From: a virus
DNA length: 41,438 bases
Direction: 5' to 3' (one strand)
Virus record (IMG/VR): IMGVR_UViG_3300028590_000045
Coordinates: 1 to 41,438 of that record
Shown here one piece after another: positions 13,173 to 23,223 of the stretch; position 1 is the stretch's first letter, and every line of letters starts with the position of its first letter. The notes below the pieces were generated by a model. The model did no database searches. It saw only the letters and a program-made list of their open reading frames with translations, and was not told the origin of the DNA. The translations under genes were made by a program, and so were the position numbers.

Positions 13173-15461
13173 ATGCCGCGCATCGCTCCCATCTGGAACA
13201 CCTTCAACGCCGGTGAGCTATCGCCGCTGATTGACGGCCGCACCGATCAGGAAAAGTATTTCGCTGGGTGTAAGACGCTGTGCAACTTCATACCCACGGT
13301 TCAGGGGCCGGCCACCCGCCGCGGCGGGTCGCGCTATCTCGGCCGCACTCGTCTCGCCGGACGAGCATGGCTGTCGACCTTCGAGTTCAATCAGGCGCAG
13401 AGCTATGTGTTGGAGTTCAGCGACCAACGGCTCCGTTTTTGGGTGAATCGCGGGCAATTGCTGTCCGGTCCCGACCCCTACGAGATTGTGACGCCGTGGC
13501 AGGCCGTCGATCTCGTTACCGAAGAGGGCACCTTCGCGCTGCGCAGCGTGCAGTCGGGCGACATCATGTGGCTGTGCCACAATATCGGCGCCATCCGGCC
13601 GCAGAAGCTCTCGCGCTTGGGGCCGACGAACTGGAGCATTGTCGCGGCCCCTTTCGTCAACGGTCCGTTCGAGGATGTGGACCCGGATAGTTCGACGACG
13701 GTCACCGTTTCAGGCGTCACCGGCGTTATTACCATCACGGCCGATAGCCCGATCTTCACCGACGACGATCTCGGCACATCCTTCTACATGGAGCAGAAGG
13801 ACGGCACCGGCGTGCGGACGTGGAGCGCCGGCTCGAAAGTAGTGTTGGGCGATATCCGGCGCTACGAGGGTAACTATTATCGCTGCACGTCGGTGCCCGC
13901 AGGCGCAAAGCCTGCCACGGGCAATAACCCCCCGGTTCACACGGACGGGCGCTTTTGGGATGGCGGCGGCACTGACGACAGTCCTGATGACGACTTTACG
14001 TCTACCGGCGTCGAATGGCTCTATCTGCACTCCGGCGCAGGATGGGCGCGGATCGATACGGTGGCAATCGACGGCCTGTCGGCCACGGCTACGTTCCTCC
14101 CGTCGAATGGTATCGTCGAACTGCCCGCGGTCCTCACGACGGATGGCTCGAATAGGTGGGCCAAGTCGGCCTTCAGCAACGATCGAGGCTGGCCGACGAG
14201 CGTGACGTTTTTCCGCGAACGGCTGGTCTACGCGCGCGGTCGTGATCTCTTCATGTCGGTCGTCGGTGATTACGACAACTTCATGGCGAAGGACGGACCT
14301 GATGTCACAAAGGAGACCGCGCTGCACCTCAGGCTCGCTTCTGATCGGCTCGACCTCATTCGGTGGATCACGCCGAGTGCGGCGTTGTTGGTAGGCACGG
14401 CGCGCAATGAATTGTCAGTGCAAGAGCAGACGACGCAGCAGGTGTTCGCCGCGGATAACGCAACGACCGTGCCGCAGACCGAATACGGCTCGCGCCTGCT
14501 TGAGCCGATTCGCGTCGGAAGCGCTGTGCTCTTCATTCAGCGAGCCGGGCGCAAATTGCGCGAGATGATCTACGATTACGCCAGTGATCGCTACAAGGCG
14601 GACGATTTGACGGTGCTGTCGGAGCACATCGTCGACGCCGGCGTCGTCGACATGGACTTTCAGCAGGAGCCTGACAATATCGTGTGGTGCGTGCTCGGCG
14701 ACGGGACGTTGGCGGCGCTCACTTACAACCGCGAGCGTGGTGTCGTCGCATGGGTTCCGCACAAGATCGGCGGACAGGACGTTATAGTAGAAAGCGTCGC
14801 GAGCATCCCGTCGCCGGATGGGCGGCGAGACGATGTGTGGCTGTCGGTGCGTCGCACGATCAGCGGCGAGACGGTGCGTTACGTTGAGATGATCGAGGAT
14901 AGTCGCTTAGCCGAAGCGGACACCGCTGACGCTTTCTACGGTGACTGCGGGATCACTTATGACGGCTTGCCGACGAAGACCGTTGGGGGGCTCGTGCATC
15001 TTGCGGGCATGACGGTGCAGGTGCTCGCCGACGGCAGTGCCCACGTCGAGCGCACCGTAACTTTCAACTCCGAAGCGGACGACTGGCAGATCACGCTCAA
15101 CCGAGAATCGTCGAAAGTGCAGATCGGCTTCGATAGTCCAGCGCGGCTTCAGACGATGCGCGCGGACGGAGGCGCACAGGACGGCACCGCGCAAACGCGG
15201 CGCAAGTCGCTCGCCGAAGTGTGGCTGCGCGTGCTCGATACGATCGGCGGGCTCGTCGGCCCAAGCTTTGATCGGCTAGACCCCATCCCGGGTTTGAAGC
15301 CAAGCAACCCTGTCGGCACCCGGCCGGAACTGTTCGCCGGCGACCGCAAGATCGAGTTCCCTGCTGAGTACGGAACTGACGGCTATATCTGCGTGCAATC
15401 TTCGCCTATGCTGCCGATGACGCTCGTCGCGATCACGGCACGGATGGAGATCGATGATTGA
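13173..15461 (+). CDS. Tail tubular protein B / nozzle (T7 gp12-like)
   Basis: 762 residues (T7 gp12 is 794). The start IAPIWNTFNAGELSPLIDGRTDQEKYFAGCKTLCNFIPTVQGPATRRGGSRYLG is diagnostic for the podovirus nozzle family, followed by WLSTFEFNQAQSYVLEFSDQRLRF. A hexamer closes the tail tip and binds the fibres. It overlaps the next gene by eight bases. Confidence 0.92.
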   Translation: MPRIAPIWNTFNAGELSPLIDGRTDQEKYFAGCKTLCNFIPTVQGPATRRGGSRYLGRTRLAGRAWLSTFEFNQAQSYVLEFSDQRLRFWVNRGQLLSGPDPYEIVTPWQAVDLVTEEGTFALRSVQSGDIMWLCHNIGAIRPQKLSRLGPTNWSIVAAPFVNGPFEDVDPDSSTTVTVSGVTGVITITADSPIFTDDDLGTSFYMEQKDGTGVRTWSAGSKVVLGDIRRYEGNYYRCTSVPAGAKPATGNNPPVHTDGRFWDGGGTDDSPDDDFTSTGVEWLYLHSGAGWARIDTVAIDGLSATATFLPSNGIVELPAVLTTDGSNRWAKSAFSNDRGWPTSVTFFRERLVYARGRDLFMSVVGDYDNFMAKDGPDVTKETALHLRLASDRLDLIRWITPSAALLVGTARNELSVQEQTTQQVFAADNATTVPQTEYGSRLLEPIRVGSAVLFIQRAGRKLREMIYDYASDRYKADDLTVLSEHIVDAGVVDMDFQQEPDNIVWCVLGDGTLAALTYNRERGVVAWVPHKIGGQDVIVESVASIPSPDGRRDDVWLSVRRTISGETVRYVEMIEDSRLAEADTADAFYGDCGITYDGLPTKTVGGLVHLAGMTVQVLADGSAHVERTVTFNSEADDWQITLNRESSKVQIGFDSPARLQTMRADGGAQDGTAQTRRKSLAEVWLRVLDTIGGLVGPSFDRLDPIPGLKPSNPVGTRPELFAGDRKIEFPAEYGTDGYICVQSSPMLPMTLVAITARMEIDD

Positions 15462-15876
15462 CGTAATTCCGGCTCGGCCATTCATGGCCGAGCGCTTTCA
15501 GCTTCAGCACGCTCAGGTTCTTGCAGGACAGGCGATGACGCCGGCTGCGATCGAATCGGCCATCAAAGGCGGCCTAGCCCTCGCGGCAGTGGAGGGAGAT
15601 CGCATCTACGGGATGGCAGGCATCTACGAAGTCTGGCCGGATCGCGGGCTCGCCTGGGCGCTGCTCGCGCAAGACGCCGGCAGCAAGATGCTCGTGCTTC
15701 ACCGCTTGGCGCAACGCGCTCTCGACGTATGCCCGCTTCGTCGTGTAGAAGCCGATGTGCTCGATACGCACGAAGAGGGGCATCGGTGGATGCGACTGCT
15801 AGGCTTCAGGAACGAGGGGATGCGCCGCCGCTATTGGCAGGGCGCAGATTACGCCCTCTACGCACGGGTGCGTTGA
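15454..15876 (+). CDS. GNAT-fold internal virion protein A (T7 gp13-like)
   Basis: 140 residues (T7 gp13 is 138). The fold looks GNAT acetyltransferase-like: ALAAVEGDRIYGMAGIYEVWPDRGLAWALL, then VEADVLDTHEEGHRWMRLLGFRNEGMRRRYW. Proteins of this kind occupy the gp13 position in many T7-like phages, whether or not they are active enzymes. ATG at 15454 overlaps the nozzle gene; the stop overlaps the next ATG. Confidence 0.75.
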   Translation: MIDVIPARPFMAERFQLQHAQVLAGQAMTPAAIESAIKGGLALAAVEGDRIYGMAGIYEVWPDRGLAWALLAQDAGSKMLVLHRLAQRALDVCPLRRVEADVLDTHEEGHRWMRLLGFRNEGMRRRYWQGADYALYARVR

Positions 15877-16415
15877 TGGCATTCATCGCTCCCGCTCTTG
15901 CCGCGCTCGGGACCGCAGTCGGCGGCGCAGGCGTCACCGGCGCCGCCGCAACGGCCGTTGGTGCTACCGTCGCCTCGACCGCTGTCGCCGCACTCGGCAC
16001 CGCTGCATCCAGCCTGGCCGCTGCTAACGCGGCGTCGTTTCAGGCCGATATAGCCAAGCAACAGGCCAAGCAGGCGCAGGATCAAGCGTCGATCCGTGCA
16101 GGCGAGGTTGCACGGGAGAGCAGACAGCGTCTCGCGGCCACGCGGGCAGGCGCGATCCAGAACGGCTTCGAGCTAACCGGGTCGATGAATGATTTGCTCG
16201 ATCAGACTGCGCGGCAGGGGCAGCTTGACTATCTAACCGCCGTCTATGACGGATCGGTTCAAGCTACGGGGCTCGCGGCCACCGCTCGCAATTATCGGAT
16301 GCAGCGGTCTAACGCACTTATCACCGGAGTGCTTGGCGCAGGCGCGCAGGCGCTCGGCGGATATTCGCAGGTGCAGCGTATGCGCGGTAATGCGATCAGC
16401 GTGAGCGGCACCTGA
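15876..16415 (+). CDS. Internal virion protein B (T7 gp14-like)
   Basis: 179 residues from the ATG at 15876, coupled by TGATG to the previous gene (the longer frame from 15729 is not needed). It starts with a long Ala/Gly/Val-rich hydrophobic region, then a coiled, Gln/Lys/Ala-rich part (FQADIAKQQAKQAQDQASIRAGEVARESRQRLA) and GAIQNGFELTGSMNDLLDQTARQGQLD, typical of gp14-like core proteins. gp14 is thought to form the outer-membrane channel during DNA ejection. Confidence 0.8.
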   Translation: MAFIAPALAALGTAVGGAGVTGAAATAVGATVASTAVAALGTAASSLAAANAASFQADIAKQQAKQAQDQASIRAGEVARESRQRLAATRAGAIQNGFELTGSMNDLLDQTARQGQLDYLTAVYDGSVQATGLAATARNYRMQRSNALITGVLGAGAQALGGYSQVQRMRGNAISVSGT

Positions 16416-19273
16416 TGGCGCAACTTCCGACAATTGTTTCTACGGCGAACCGCCGCATTCTCCCTACGGCCGACCTCAAGGTCGATGGTGTCACGCCGGC
16501 GGCGTTCGGCGCAGGTATCGGCGCGGGGCTCCAGCAAATAGGCGAGGCGGGTCAGCAGACCGGTGCGGCGATGCAGGCGCTCGTGCTCGCCAAACAGCAG
16601 GAGGAAGATCGGCTCGCGGAGTTCGATCGACAGACGCAGTTCGTTAGCTTTGGTTCCGATCAGTCGACGAAGCTGACGGAGGCGTCGCGCGATCTATCCG
16701 GCCCGGCGCAGGATTTCACGAAGTCGCGCATGGAGGGCTTCGACGCCGATGCGGCGCAGTTCTTGGAGAAGGTGCCCGAGCGCTTCCGGCCGGCGTGGCA
16801 GGCGCGTATGGCGCAGCTTCGCGCCGGTGTTGCCGGCGAAGCGTTGCGGACAGAGTTCACGCAGCGCGACAGCTACTACAAGACGACAATCGGCGACACG
16901 CTCGGCAAGCTGCTGAACGGGGCTATGTCATCGCCAGACAAGCTCGACGATTGGCGCGCTCAGGGCGAAGAGATCATCAACACGTCGGGTCTGTCTGCGC
17001 AGGACAAACTTGAGTACGCGACCCGGTGGAAGGGCCAGATCGGCGTGGCCGCCGCGCAGGGCGATCTTCAGCGCGATCCTGAAGGAGCGATGGCTCGGCT
17101 CGGCGGCATAGACTTTATTGTCGAGACGAAAGACGGGTATGCCGGCAGCGGTGCGAGCTACACGAAGGGCGGGCAAGCGTCGCTGAAAGGCGATATCATC
17201 AACTTCTTCGTCGGCAAAGGTGTGCCGCAATCTGTTGCGCGAGGCATCGCCGCCGGTATCGAGAGCGAGAGCTCCGGCAATCACCGTGCCGTCAACGACA
17301 GCAGCGGCGCATACGGGCTCGGCCAGTGGCTAGGGCCGCGCAAGGAAGCGCTGTTCGCGCGCTACGGCAGCAACCCGACGCGAGAGCAGCAGTTGGAGTT
17401 CCTGTATTCGGAACTGAAGGGCGGCGATCGAGGCGGCCCCGCGGTGCTGGCCGCCAAGGACGAAGGGCAGGCGGTCGATCGGTATATCCGCGGCTTCATG
17501 CGTCCCGGCAAGGACACTGAGACTGGCGTCAAGCGCGGTATGCGTGCGCTCGGCTACAAGGTGCAAGAAGCGAAGCGCGAGCCCGATTACGGTTCGCAAA
17601 CTGCCGGCGGAATGATCGCGCCCGGTAACATCGATCTGGCGAACCGCAAGGCCGTGAACAACGCCGACGGTAGCATATCGACTGAACAATCCTTCTCGAT
17701 TGGAACAGATAAGGGCGAGGTGCTGATCCCTCGTGTGGTGAACGGAAAGGTTATCTCGGAAGCGCAGGCTATTGCGCATTTTCGTCGCACCGGTGAAAAT
17801 CTCGGCACGTTCCGCACGCCTGAAGATGCAGATCGTTACGCCGAGCAGCTTCATCAACGGCAAGAAGCTCGCTATAGCAAGAGCGGCAACGGCCCTGACG
17901 TATCGACCCGACTTGTTGGCAACGGCCAGGTGGACCCGCGCTATGCCGATATTCCGATCGACGCGCGCGTCCAGTTGATCGGCGCGGCCGAGCGGGAGAT
18001 TGCCGGGCGCGAGCGCGAAGTGAAGATTGCCGAAGCCGAAGTGCATGATAAATGGGTGAACCAATTCATGCTTGATCTCAGCGACGGCAAGGCTGGCCCG
18101 GAGGATATAGAGGCCGCGCGCAAGTCGGGCAGGCTTACCGACTTCGACGAGATCAATCGTGCGCAGAGCATCGTCGAAGCGCGGCAGAAGGCGAACATCG
18201 ATATCGACACGTTCAACGCCTTGTCGGCGACGCCCGGCTTTGCATGGAACCCTTACGACGATCGTCAGCGTAAGGCCGTCGACGCCGCGGTCACTGCGCA
18301 GGGCGGTACGCCGCAGGCCGCCTTCAATGTGTGGCAGAAGACCGGCATTCTTGGCAAAGCAGGCGGAGTAGCGCTGCGCGGCGCGATGATCTCCACCGAT
18401 CCGAATACCGTCAGTGCCGGCGCATCGATTGCTTCGAATATGCTGGCACGTAACCCGAACGCCTTCGCGGGCGTGGAAGGCGGCGAAGAGATCGAGCGTA
18501 ACGCGCTGCTCTACGGGCATTACGTCAACGATCTTGGCTATTCGCCGGGCGATGCCGCGAAGCGCGTGGCCGAGCAGAACACGCCGGAGATGCGCCGAAA
18601 AATCCAGATGGGCCAGCCGGAAGTCGCGGCGTTCCGCAAGACGGTGCAGCGCACCGACGTTCAGGGCATGCTCGGCAAGGCGCTCGACACGACATGGTTC
18701 GACGGCAGGCCGACGTTCCTTGGGCCGGAACAGCGGCAGGCGGCCGGCCAGGACTATGCCGATCTCGCCGCCGATCATTTCCAGCGCTACGGCGATGCCA
18801 ACGCGGCGCAGTCCTATGCGTCCGCGCAGATGCGCCGGCTCTATGGCGTCGTGAATGGGCGGCTGATGAAGTATCCGCCGACGCGCGCTTATCCGGTTAT
18901 CGGCGGATCGCAGAGCTATATTTTCGAGCAGGCGGCCGCCGATATCAAGAAGGTGACGGGGCGCACCGTAGACCCGAGCAAGGTATATTTGATGCCGATC
19001 CCCACGGCGACTGCCGAAGCTTTCCGCGCCGGCAAGGCACCGCCGTACGAGGTGCATTACGTCGATAAAGTGAACGGCCAGAACGTTTATCGTGTGCTGA
19101 ATGGGCAGGCGTTCTACGCCGATCCGCGTGTCGCTGCGCGCGCCGCGGGACAGGCAAACAAGGTTCGGCTGGAGAAAGAACGGCAGGATTATCTCGCTCG
19201 CGAGCAGTTCGAACGTGACGCCACTGTTGCACGCTTCGGCTATCTGCCGGGCGTGAATGCGCCTGGGAAGTAG
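16415..19273 (+). CDS. Internal virion protein C with lysozyme domain (T7 gp15 position)
   Basis: 952 residues. After a helical N-terminal region, about residues 250-390 match the phage tail lysozyme pattern: IINFFVGKGVPQSVARGIAAGIESES, then SGAYGLGQWLGPRKEAL. Next is GNIDLANRKAVNNADGSIST...GEVLIPRVVNGKVIS..AI.HFRRTGENLGTF, a module I know from other T7-like core proteins. The remainder is long and helical. It probably breaks peptidoglycan and forms part of the ejection channel. In T7 itself the murein-cleaving domain is in gp16, so the activity is placed one gene earlier here. Confidence 0.8.
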   Translation: MAQLPTIVSTANRRILPTADLKVDGVTPAAFGAGIGAGLQQIGEAGQQTGAAMQALVLAKQQEEDRLAEFDRQTQFVSFGSDQSTKLTEASRDLSGPAQDFTKSRMEGFDADAAQFLEKVPERFRPAWQARMAQLRAGVAGEALRTEFTQRDSYYKTTIGDTLGKLLNGAMSSPDKLDDWRAQGEEIINTSGLSAQDKLEYATRWKGQIGVAAAQGDLQRDPEGAMARLGGIDFIVETKDGYAGSGASYTKGGQASLKGDIINFFVGKGVPQSVARGIAAGIESESSGNHRAVNDSSGAYGLGQWLGPRKEALFARYGSNPTREQQLEFLYSELKGGDRGGPAVLAAKDEGQAVDRYIRGFMRPGKDTETGVKRGMRALGYKVQEAKREPDYGSQTAGGMIAPGNIDLANRKAVNNADGSISTEQSFSIGTDKGEVLIPRVVNGKVISEAQAIAHFRRTGENLGTFRTPEDADRYAEQLHQRQEARYSKSGNGPDVSTRLVGNGQVDPRYADIPIDARVQLIGAAEREIAGREREVKIAEAEVHDKWVNQFMLDLSDGKAGPEDIEAARKSGRLTDFDEINRAQSIVEARQKANIDIDTFNALSATPGFAWNPYDDRQRKAVDAAVTAQGGTPQAAFNVWQKTGILGKAGGVALRGAMISTDPNTVSAGASIASNMLARNPNAFAGVEGGEEIERNALLYGHYVNDLGYSPGDAAKRVAEQNTPEMRRKIQMGQPEVAAFRKTVQRTDVQGMLGKALDTTWFDGRPTFLGPEQRQAAGQDYADLAADHFQRYGDANAAQSYASAQMRRLYGVVNGRLMKYPPTRAYPVIGGSQSYIFEQAAADIKKVTGRTVDPSKVYLMPIPTATAEAFRAGKAPPYEVHYVDKVNGQNVYRVLNGQAFYADPRVAARAAGQANKVRLEKERQDYLAREQFERDATVARFGYLPGVNAPGK

Positions 19274-19275
19274 CA

Positions 19276-22200
19276 ATGGCTCTCCGTCCTATCTCTTCGG
19301 TGCTCCCTGCGCTGACGTTGCCGATTGGGATGAACCCTATCCCCGAAGAGGAAGAAGCGCGCAGCGGCCCGGCGCCCGGCATCCTCGAAACGATCGGTGC
19401 AGCGTTCCGCACGGAGAACACCGTGGGCTCGTGGCTAACCCGCGAGATCAACGGCTTCGGGATCGATAACAGCGTCGACGAGCGCTACAGCGCTTGGGAT
19501 GATATCAAGGGCACGCCTTACGAAGATTACTGGGATAGCTTCGCTTCGTCGAACAATTCACGCTACACCGCCTTCCTGAAGACGCAGATAGACCGCGAGA
19601 ACGACGACCGCCGCACCCTGGCCGCCGCGGGATGGGGTGGCACGATCGCCGGCATGACGGCCGGCATCATCGATCCAACGCTGCTGATCCCTGTCGGGGG
19701 CGAAGTGGCGCTTGCCGGAAAGGCAACATGGCGCCTCGGTCGTGGTGCGTTGGCGGGCGCTCGGGCAGGCGGCGTCGGCGTCGCAATCCAAGAGGGGCTG
19801 CTTCAGTCGACGCAGGAGACGCGCACGGCCGAAGAGAGCGCCCTTGCGATCGGCGGCGGCATCGTTCTCGGTGGCATTCTCGGCGGCGGTGCGGCGGCGC
19901 TGCTGTCCCGCCCGGAACAGCTTGCCGCACAAAGCGCTCTCGAAAACATCCATACGATGCCGCGTCCCGGTAGTGCCGGCGCGGCGGCCGTCGAGCGCGC
20001 AACGCTCGAAGACCTTACCGTGGCGGGCGCGGCGGCGCGCAACGTCGCCGCGGCGACGCGGCAGATTAGCCCGAACCTGCGCGCTAACTTTCGGGCGTCG
20101 CCGGCGGCACGCCAGTTCAGCCAGGAGCTTGCGGAGAACACCGTGTATCAGGCGATGCACGGTGAGGGCCGCACGCTCGGTGCGGCCGTCGAGACGGAGA
20201 TGCGATCTGTCTTCCATGCACGTCTTGCGGATGGTGTGCAGGCTGGCGAAGACATCTTCCGCGAGATGAAGAAGAGCGGCCTCAACATGAGCCGTATGGA
20301 GTTTGAGGAAGCTGTCGGCCGAGCAATGCGTCGCGGTGACGAGGGCGAGAGCGATTTCGTGAGCCGTGCCGCGAAGGCTTGGCGCGAGCGCGTATTCGAG
20401 CCCTTCAAGAACGAAGCGATAGACATGGGGCTGCTGCCGTCAGACGTCAGCGTCTCAACGGCGGACAGCTACTTCAGCCGCGTGTGGAACAAGGAGATGC
20501 TGACGGCGCAGGAGCCGGCCTTCAAGGAGAAGGTCGCAGCATACTATTCGGGCCGGATCGCCGACGACTATCAGCAGAGCGTCGTGCAATTCCGCGACGG
20601 CAACTCGGCGCTCGATCAGGAAATCGCCGATCTGCGTATGACGCCGGAAGACCGCGGCCGCGTGCTCGGCGAACTGGAAAGCCAAGGCGCAGCGCTCGAC
20701 GCCGCCAACGCCGACGCGATCGAGCAGGTGTCGCGCATCAATGAGCTGCGGCAGGCGGCCAAGGAGGCACGTGACAGCGGCGACGTGCGCGCCGAGCGTG
20801 CGGCTCGTGACGAGATCACGCGCATTCAGGCCGCCGGCGGGGATCGTTTGAAGGGCTATCTGAAGGAGCGCGGCAAGCTGCGTTCGCGCCAGCGCAAGGT
20901 CGACATGAATTACGCTGGCATGGCGGATCGCGCCGACGCCATTCAGGCGTCGCTCGACAACATCCAGCAGGCGAATATCCGAGGCGTGCAGCGGCTCGTT
21001 ACGCGCGGTCGCACGTTGGAACGCGAGGCGCAGAGACTTGATCCCGACAAGCTGCGACAGAAGATCAGCGATCTCCGCACCAACTTTTACGCCCTCGTCG
21101 TCCGTTCGGAGAAGGCGGCCGAGCGCACGAGCAGCGCACTTGCCAAGCTCGAAGGCGCACCGGCCGATCAGGTTGCGCGGCTGAAGAAGGCAGCAGCCGC
21201 CGAAGCCGCGCGCACGGAACGCCTGAACTCGATCAGCCGCCGGCTCGAAGCGGCCGAAGCGCTCGACCCGTACGCCAGCTTGGCCGAAGTGCGAGCCTCG
21301 ATTGACGATATGGTGCGCGAGGTGGCGGAAGTGTCGATGGCGCGAGGCGAGAAGGTGCAGCGGCTTCAGGAGCGCTTGGCCCGGCTCGACCCGAAGAAAA
21401 TAGATCAGCGCATCGCCGATATCGAGAAGTTGAAAGTCGAGCGCGAGCGCGCGTTCTACGATCGTTGGGAGATCGGCCGTCTCGGTGAGGGTGTCGATCC
21501 GCATGCACCGGACGTCGCGCCGAAGTTTGACGCGGCCGCCAAGGATATAGCTGACGAGGTGTTCGACAAGCTGACGGGCCGTGCGGCCACGTCGTCGGCA
21601 TCGACACTGCCGGAGTATCTTACGCCAATCACCCGCGGCCCTATGAAGGACCGGACCTTCAACATTCCAGACGAGCTTGTCGAAGAATACCTGCATAGCG
21701 GCGTGCGTGACGTCGGCGAGCGCTACGGCCGCACGATGGCCGCGGAGATCGAGCTTACCCGCCGGTTCGGTCGCGCCGATATGCGCGACCAAATTCAGAC
21801 GATCCGTGACGAGTATCGCACGCTGCGCGAGCAGCCAAATCTCACCGAAGCGGATCGTGCGGCGCTGGCGAAGGACGAAAAGGGTGCGATCACCGATCTC
21901 GAAGCGATGCGCGATCTTGTGCGCGGCACCTATAAGGCCGCAGAGAACGCGACGAATTGGGGCCGCACCGTGCGCGGGCTTATGGCTTTCAACTATATAC
22001 GCACAATGGGCGGCGCCGTCATTGCGAATATCGCCGAGATTTACCGGCCGGCCATGGTGCACGGGCTAGGTCGCTATATGACGCAGGGCATAGCGCCGTT
22101 GCTGACGAACGCCGCTGCGATCAAGTTGTCCGTCAAGGAAGCGAAGCTTGCCGGGCAGGTGACGGAGCGCGTGCTGCAATCGCGCATGATGAGCCTCGGC

Positions 22201-23223
22201 GAGATCGGCGACCCCTACCGAAGCGGCACCGCTGTCGAGCGCTGGCTGACGAACGGATCGCGGATCGGCTCGAAGTGGAACGGGCTCGTCTACTGGACCG
22301 ATGGGATGAAAGCGATCTCGTCGGTGCTGTCGCAGAACCGTATCGTCGAGGCGGCGATCAGCGGCAAGGATCAGCGGTTGCTCGCCTATCTCGGCATCGA
22401 CGGCGGAATGGCCGAGCGTATCGCCCGTCAGTTCGCTGAGCACGGCGAAGACCTAGAAGGCGTGAAGGTCGCGAACACGCAATCGTGGACCGACCCCAAC
22501 GCCGTGCGCGCCTATCGCTCGGCGGTGTCGAAGGACGTCGATAGCATCATCGTGACGAAAAGCGTCGGCGACGTGCCGCTGTTCGCCAACACCCCCACGG
22601 GGCGGTTGATCCTCCAGTTCCGCAACTACACCTTCGCGGCCCATCAGCGGATCACGCTGCGCGCCATGCAGGAAGATAAGGCGCAGATGCTCTCCGGCAT
22701 GCTCGGCATGGCGGCGCTCGGCATGCTCGGCGCAACACTACGTTCGTGGCGCGGCGGCGCGGATCGTGTCGAGAAATTCAAGGAAAGCGCGAGCAACCCC
22801 GGCTTCCTGATCGGCGAAGGGCTCGATCTGTCGGGCATGTTCGCCCTGCCTATCGAGTTGAGCAACACGATCGAGAAGCTGACGCAGCCCGCCGGCTTCA
22901 GCTTCAACCCCGTCAAGACGCCGCTGCTGGCCGCAGGCACGCTCGTCAATCCCGACGCTTCGATGCAGGGGCAGAGCACGCGCTTCTCGTCACGCGATCC
23001 GCTCGGCGCGGTGCTCGGCCCCACAGCAGGCTTGCCGGCCACGGTGGCCAAGGCGGCGGGCGCTCCGGCGAATTATCTGACCGGCGGCGAAGTGTCAGGG
23101 AGCCAAGGCAACGCGGCCGCCAGCCTCATTCCTTTCGGCTCTTACCTCGGAATGCGAGAAGCGCTACAAGTGTTCGCTGGAGACAGCCCCTACGTCGAGA
23201 CAGGATCACCCGATGGCCGTTGA
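19276..23223 (+). CDS. Internal virion protein D (T7 gp16-like)
   Basis: 1315 residues, almost the length of T7 gp16 (1318). Gly/Ala-rich hydrophobic segments near residues 115-215 (GWGGTIAGMTAGIIDPTLLI; AIGGGIVLGGILGGGAAALL) could insert into membrane during ejection. Residues about 430-730 are strongly charged and coiled-coil-like. The C-terminal third has more hydrophobic segments and FRNYTFAAHQRITLRAM. No lysozyme motif is seen at its N-terminus. It overlaps the tail fibre gene by 11 bases. Confidence 0.8.
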   Translation: MALRPISSVLPALTLPIGMNPIPEEEEARSGPAPGILETIGAAFRTENTVGSWLTREINGFGIDNSVDERYSAWDDIKGTPYEDYWDSFASSNNSRYTAFLKTQIDRENDDRRTLAAAGWGGTIAGMTAGIIDPTLLIPVGGEVALAGKATWRLGRGALAGARAGGVGVAIQEGLLQSTQETRTAEESALAIGGGIVLGGILGGGAAALLSRPEQLAAQSALENIHTMPRPGSAGAAAVERATLEDLTVAGAAARNVAAATRQISPNLRANFRASPAARQFSQELAENTVYQAMHGEGRTLGAAVETEMRSVFHARLADGVQAGEDIFREMKKSGLNMSRMEFEEAVGRAMRRGDEGESDFVSRAAKAWRERVFEPFKNEAIDMGLLPSDVSVSTADSYFSRVWNKEMLTAQEPAFKEKVAAYYSGRIADDYQQSVVQFRDGNSALDQEIADLRMTPEDRGRVLGELESQGAALDAANADAIEQVSRINELRQAAKEARDSGDVRAERAARDEITRIQAAGGDRLKGYLKERGKLRSRQRKVDMNYAGMADRADAIQASLDNIQQANIRGVQRLVTRGRTLEREAQRLDPDKLRQKISDLRTNFYALVVRSEKAAERTSSALAKLEGAPADQVARLKKAAAAEAARTERLNSISRRLEAAEALDPYASLAEVRASIDDMVREVAEVSMARGEKVQRLQERLARLDPKKIDQRIADIEKLKVERERAFYDRWEIGRLGEGVDPHAPDVAPKFDAAAKDIADEVFDKLTGRAATSSASTLPEYLTPITRGPMKDRTFNIPDELVEEYLHSGVRDVGERYGRTMAAEIELTRRFGRADMRDQIQTIRDEYRTLREQPNLTEADRAALAKDEKGAITDLEAMRDLVRGTYKAAENATNWGRTVRGLMAFNYIRTMGGAVIANIAEIYRPAMVHGLGRYMTQGIAPLLTNAAAIKLSVKEAKLAGQVTERVLQSRMMSLGEIGDPYRSGTAVERWLTNGSRIGSKWNGLVYWTDGMKAISSVLSQNRIVEAAISGKDQRLLAYLGIDGGMAERIARQFAEHGEDLEGVKVANTQSWTDPNAVRAYRSAVSKDVDSIIVTKSVGDVPLFANTPTGRLILQFRNYTFAAHQRITLRAMQEDKAQMLSGMLGMAALGMLGATLRSWRGGADRVEKFKESASNPGFLIGEGLDLSGMFALPIELSNTIEKLTQPAGFSFNPVKTPLLAAGTLVNPDASMQGQSTRFSSRDPLGAVLGPTAGLPATVAKAAGAPANYLTGGEVSGSQGNAAASLIPFGSYLGMREALQVFAGDSPYVETGSPDGR

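Noticed and set aside
17330-19276. Long minus-strand frame (648 codons) under the lysozyme-domain core gene
   Set aside because: Shadow with typical antisense composition; the + strand frame carries recognised domains.
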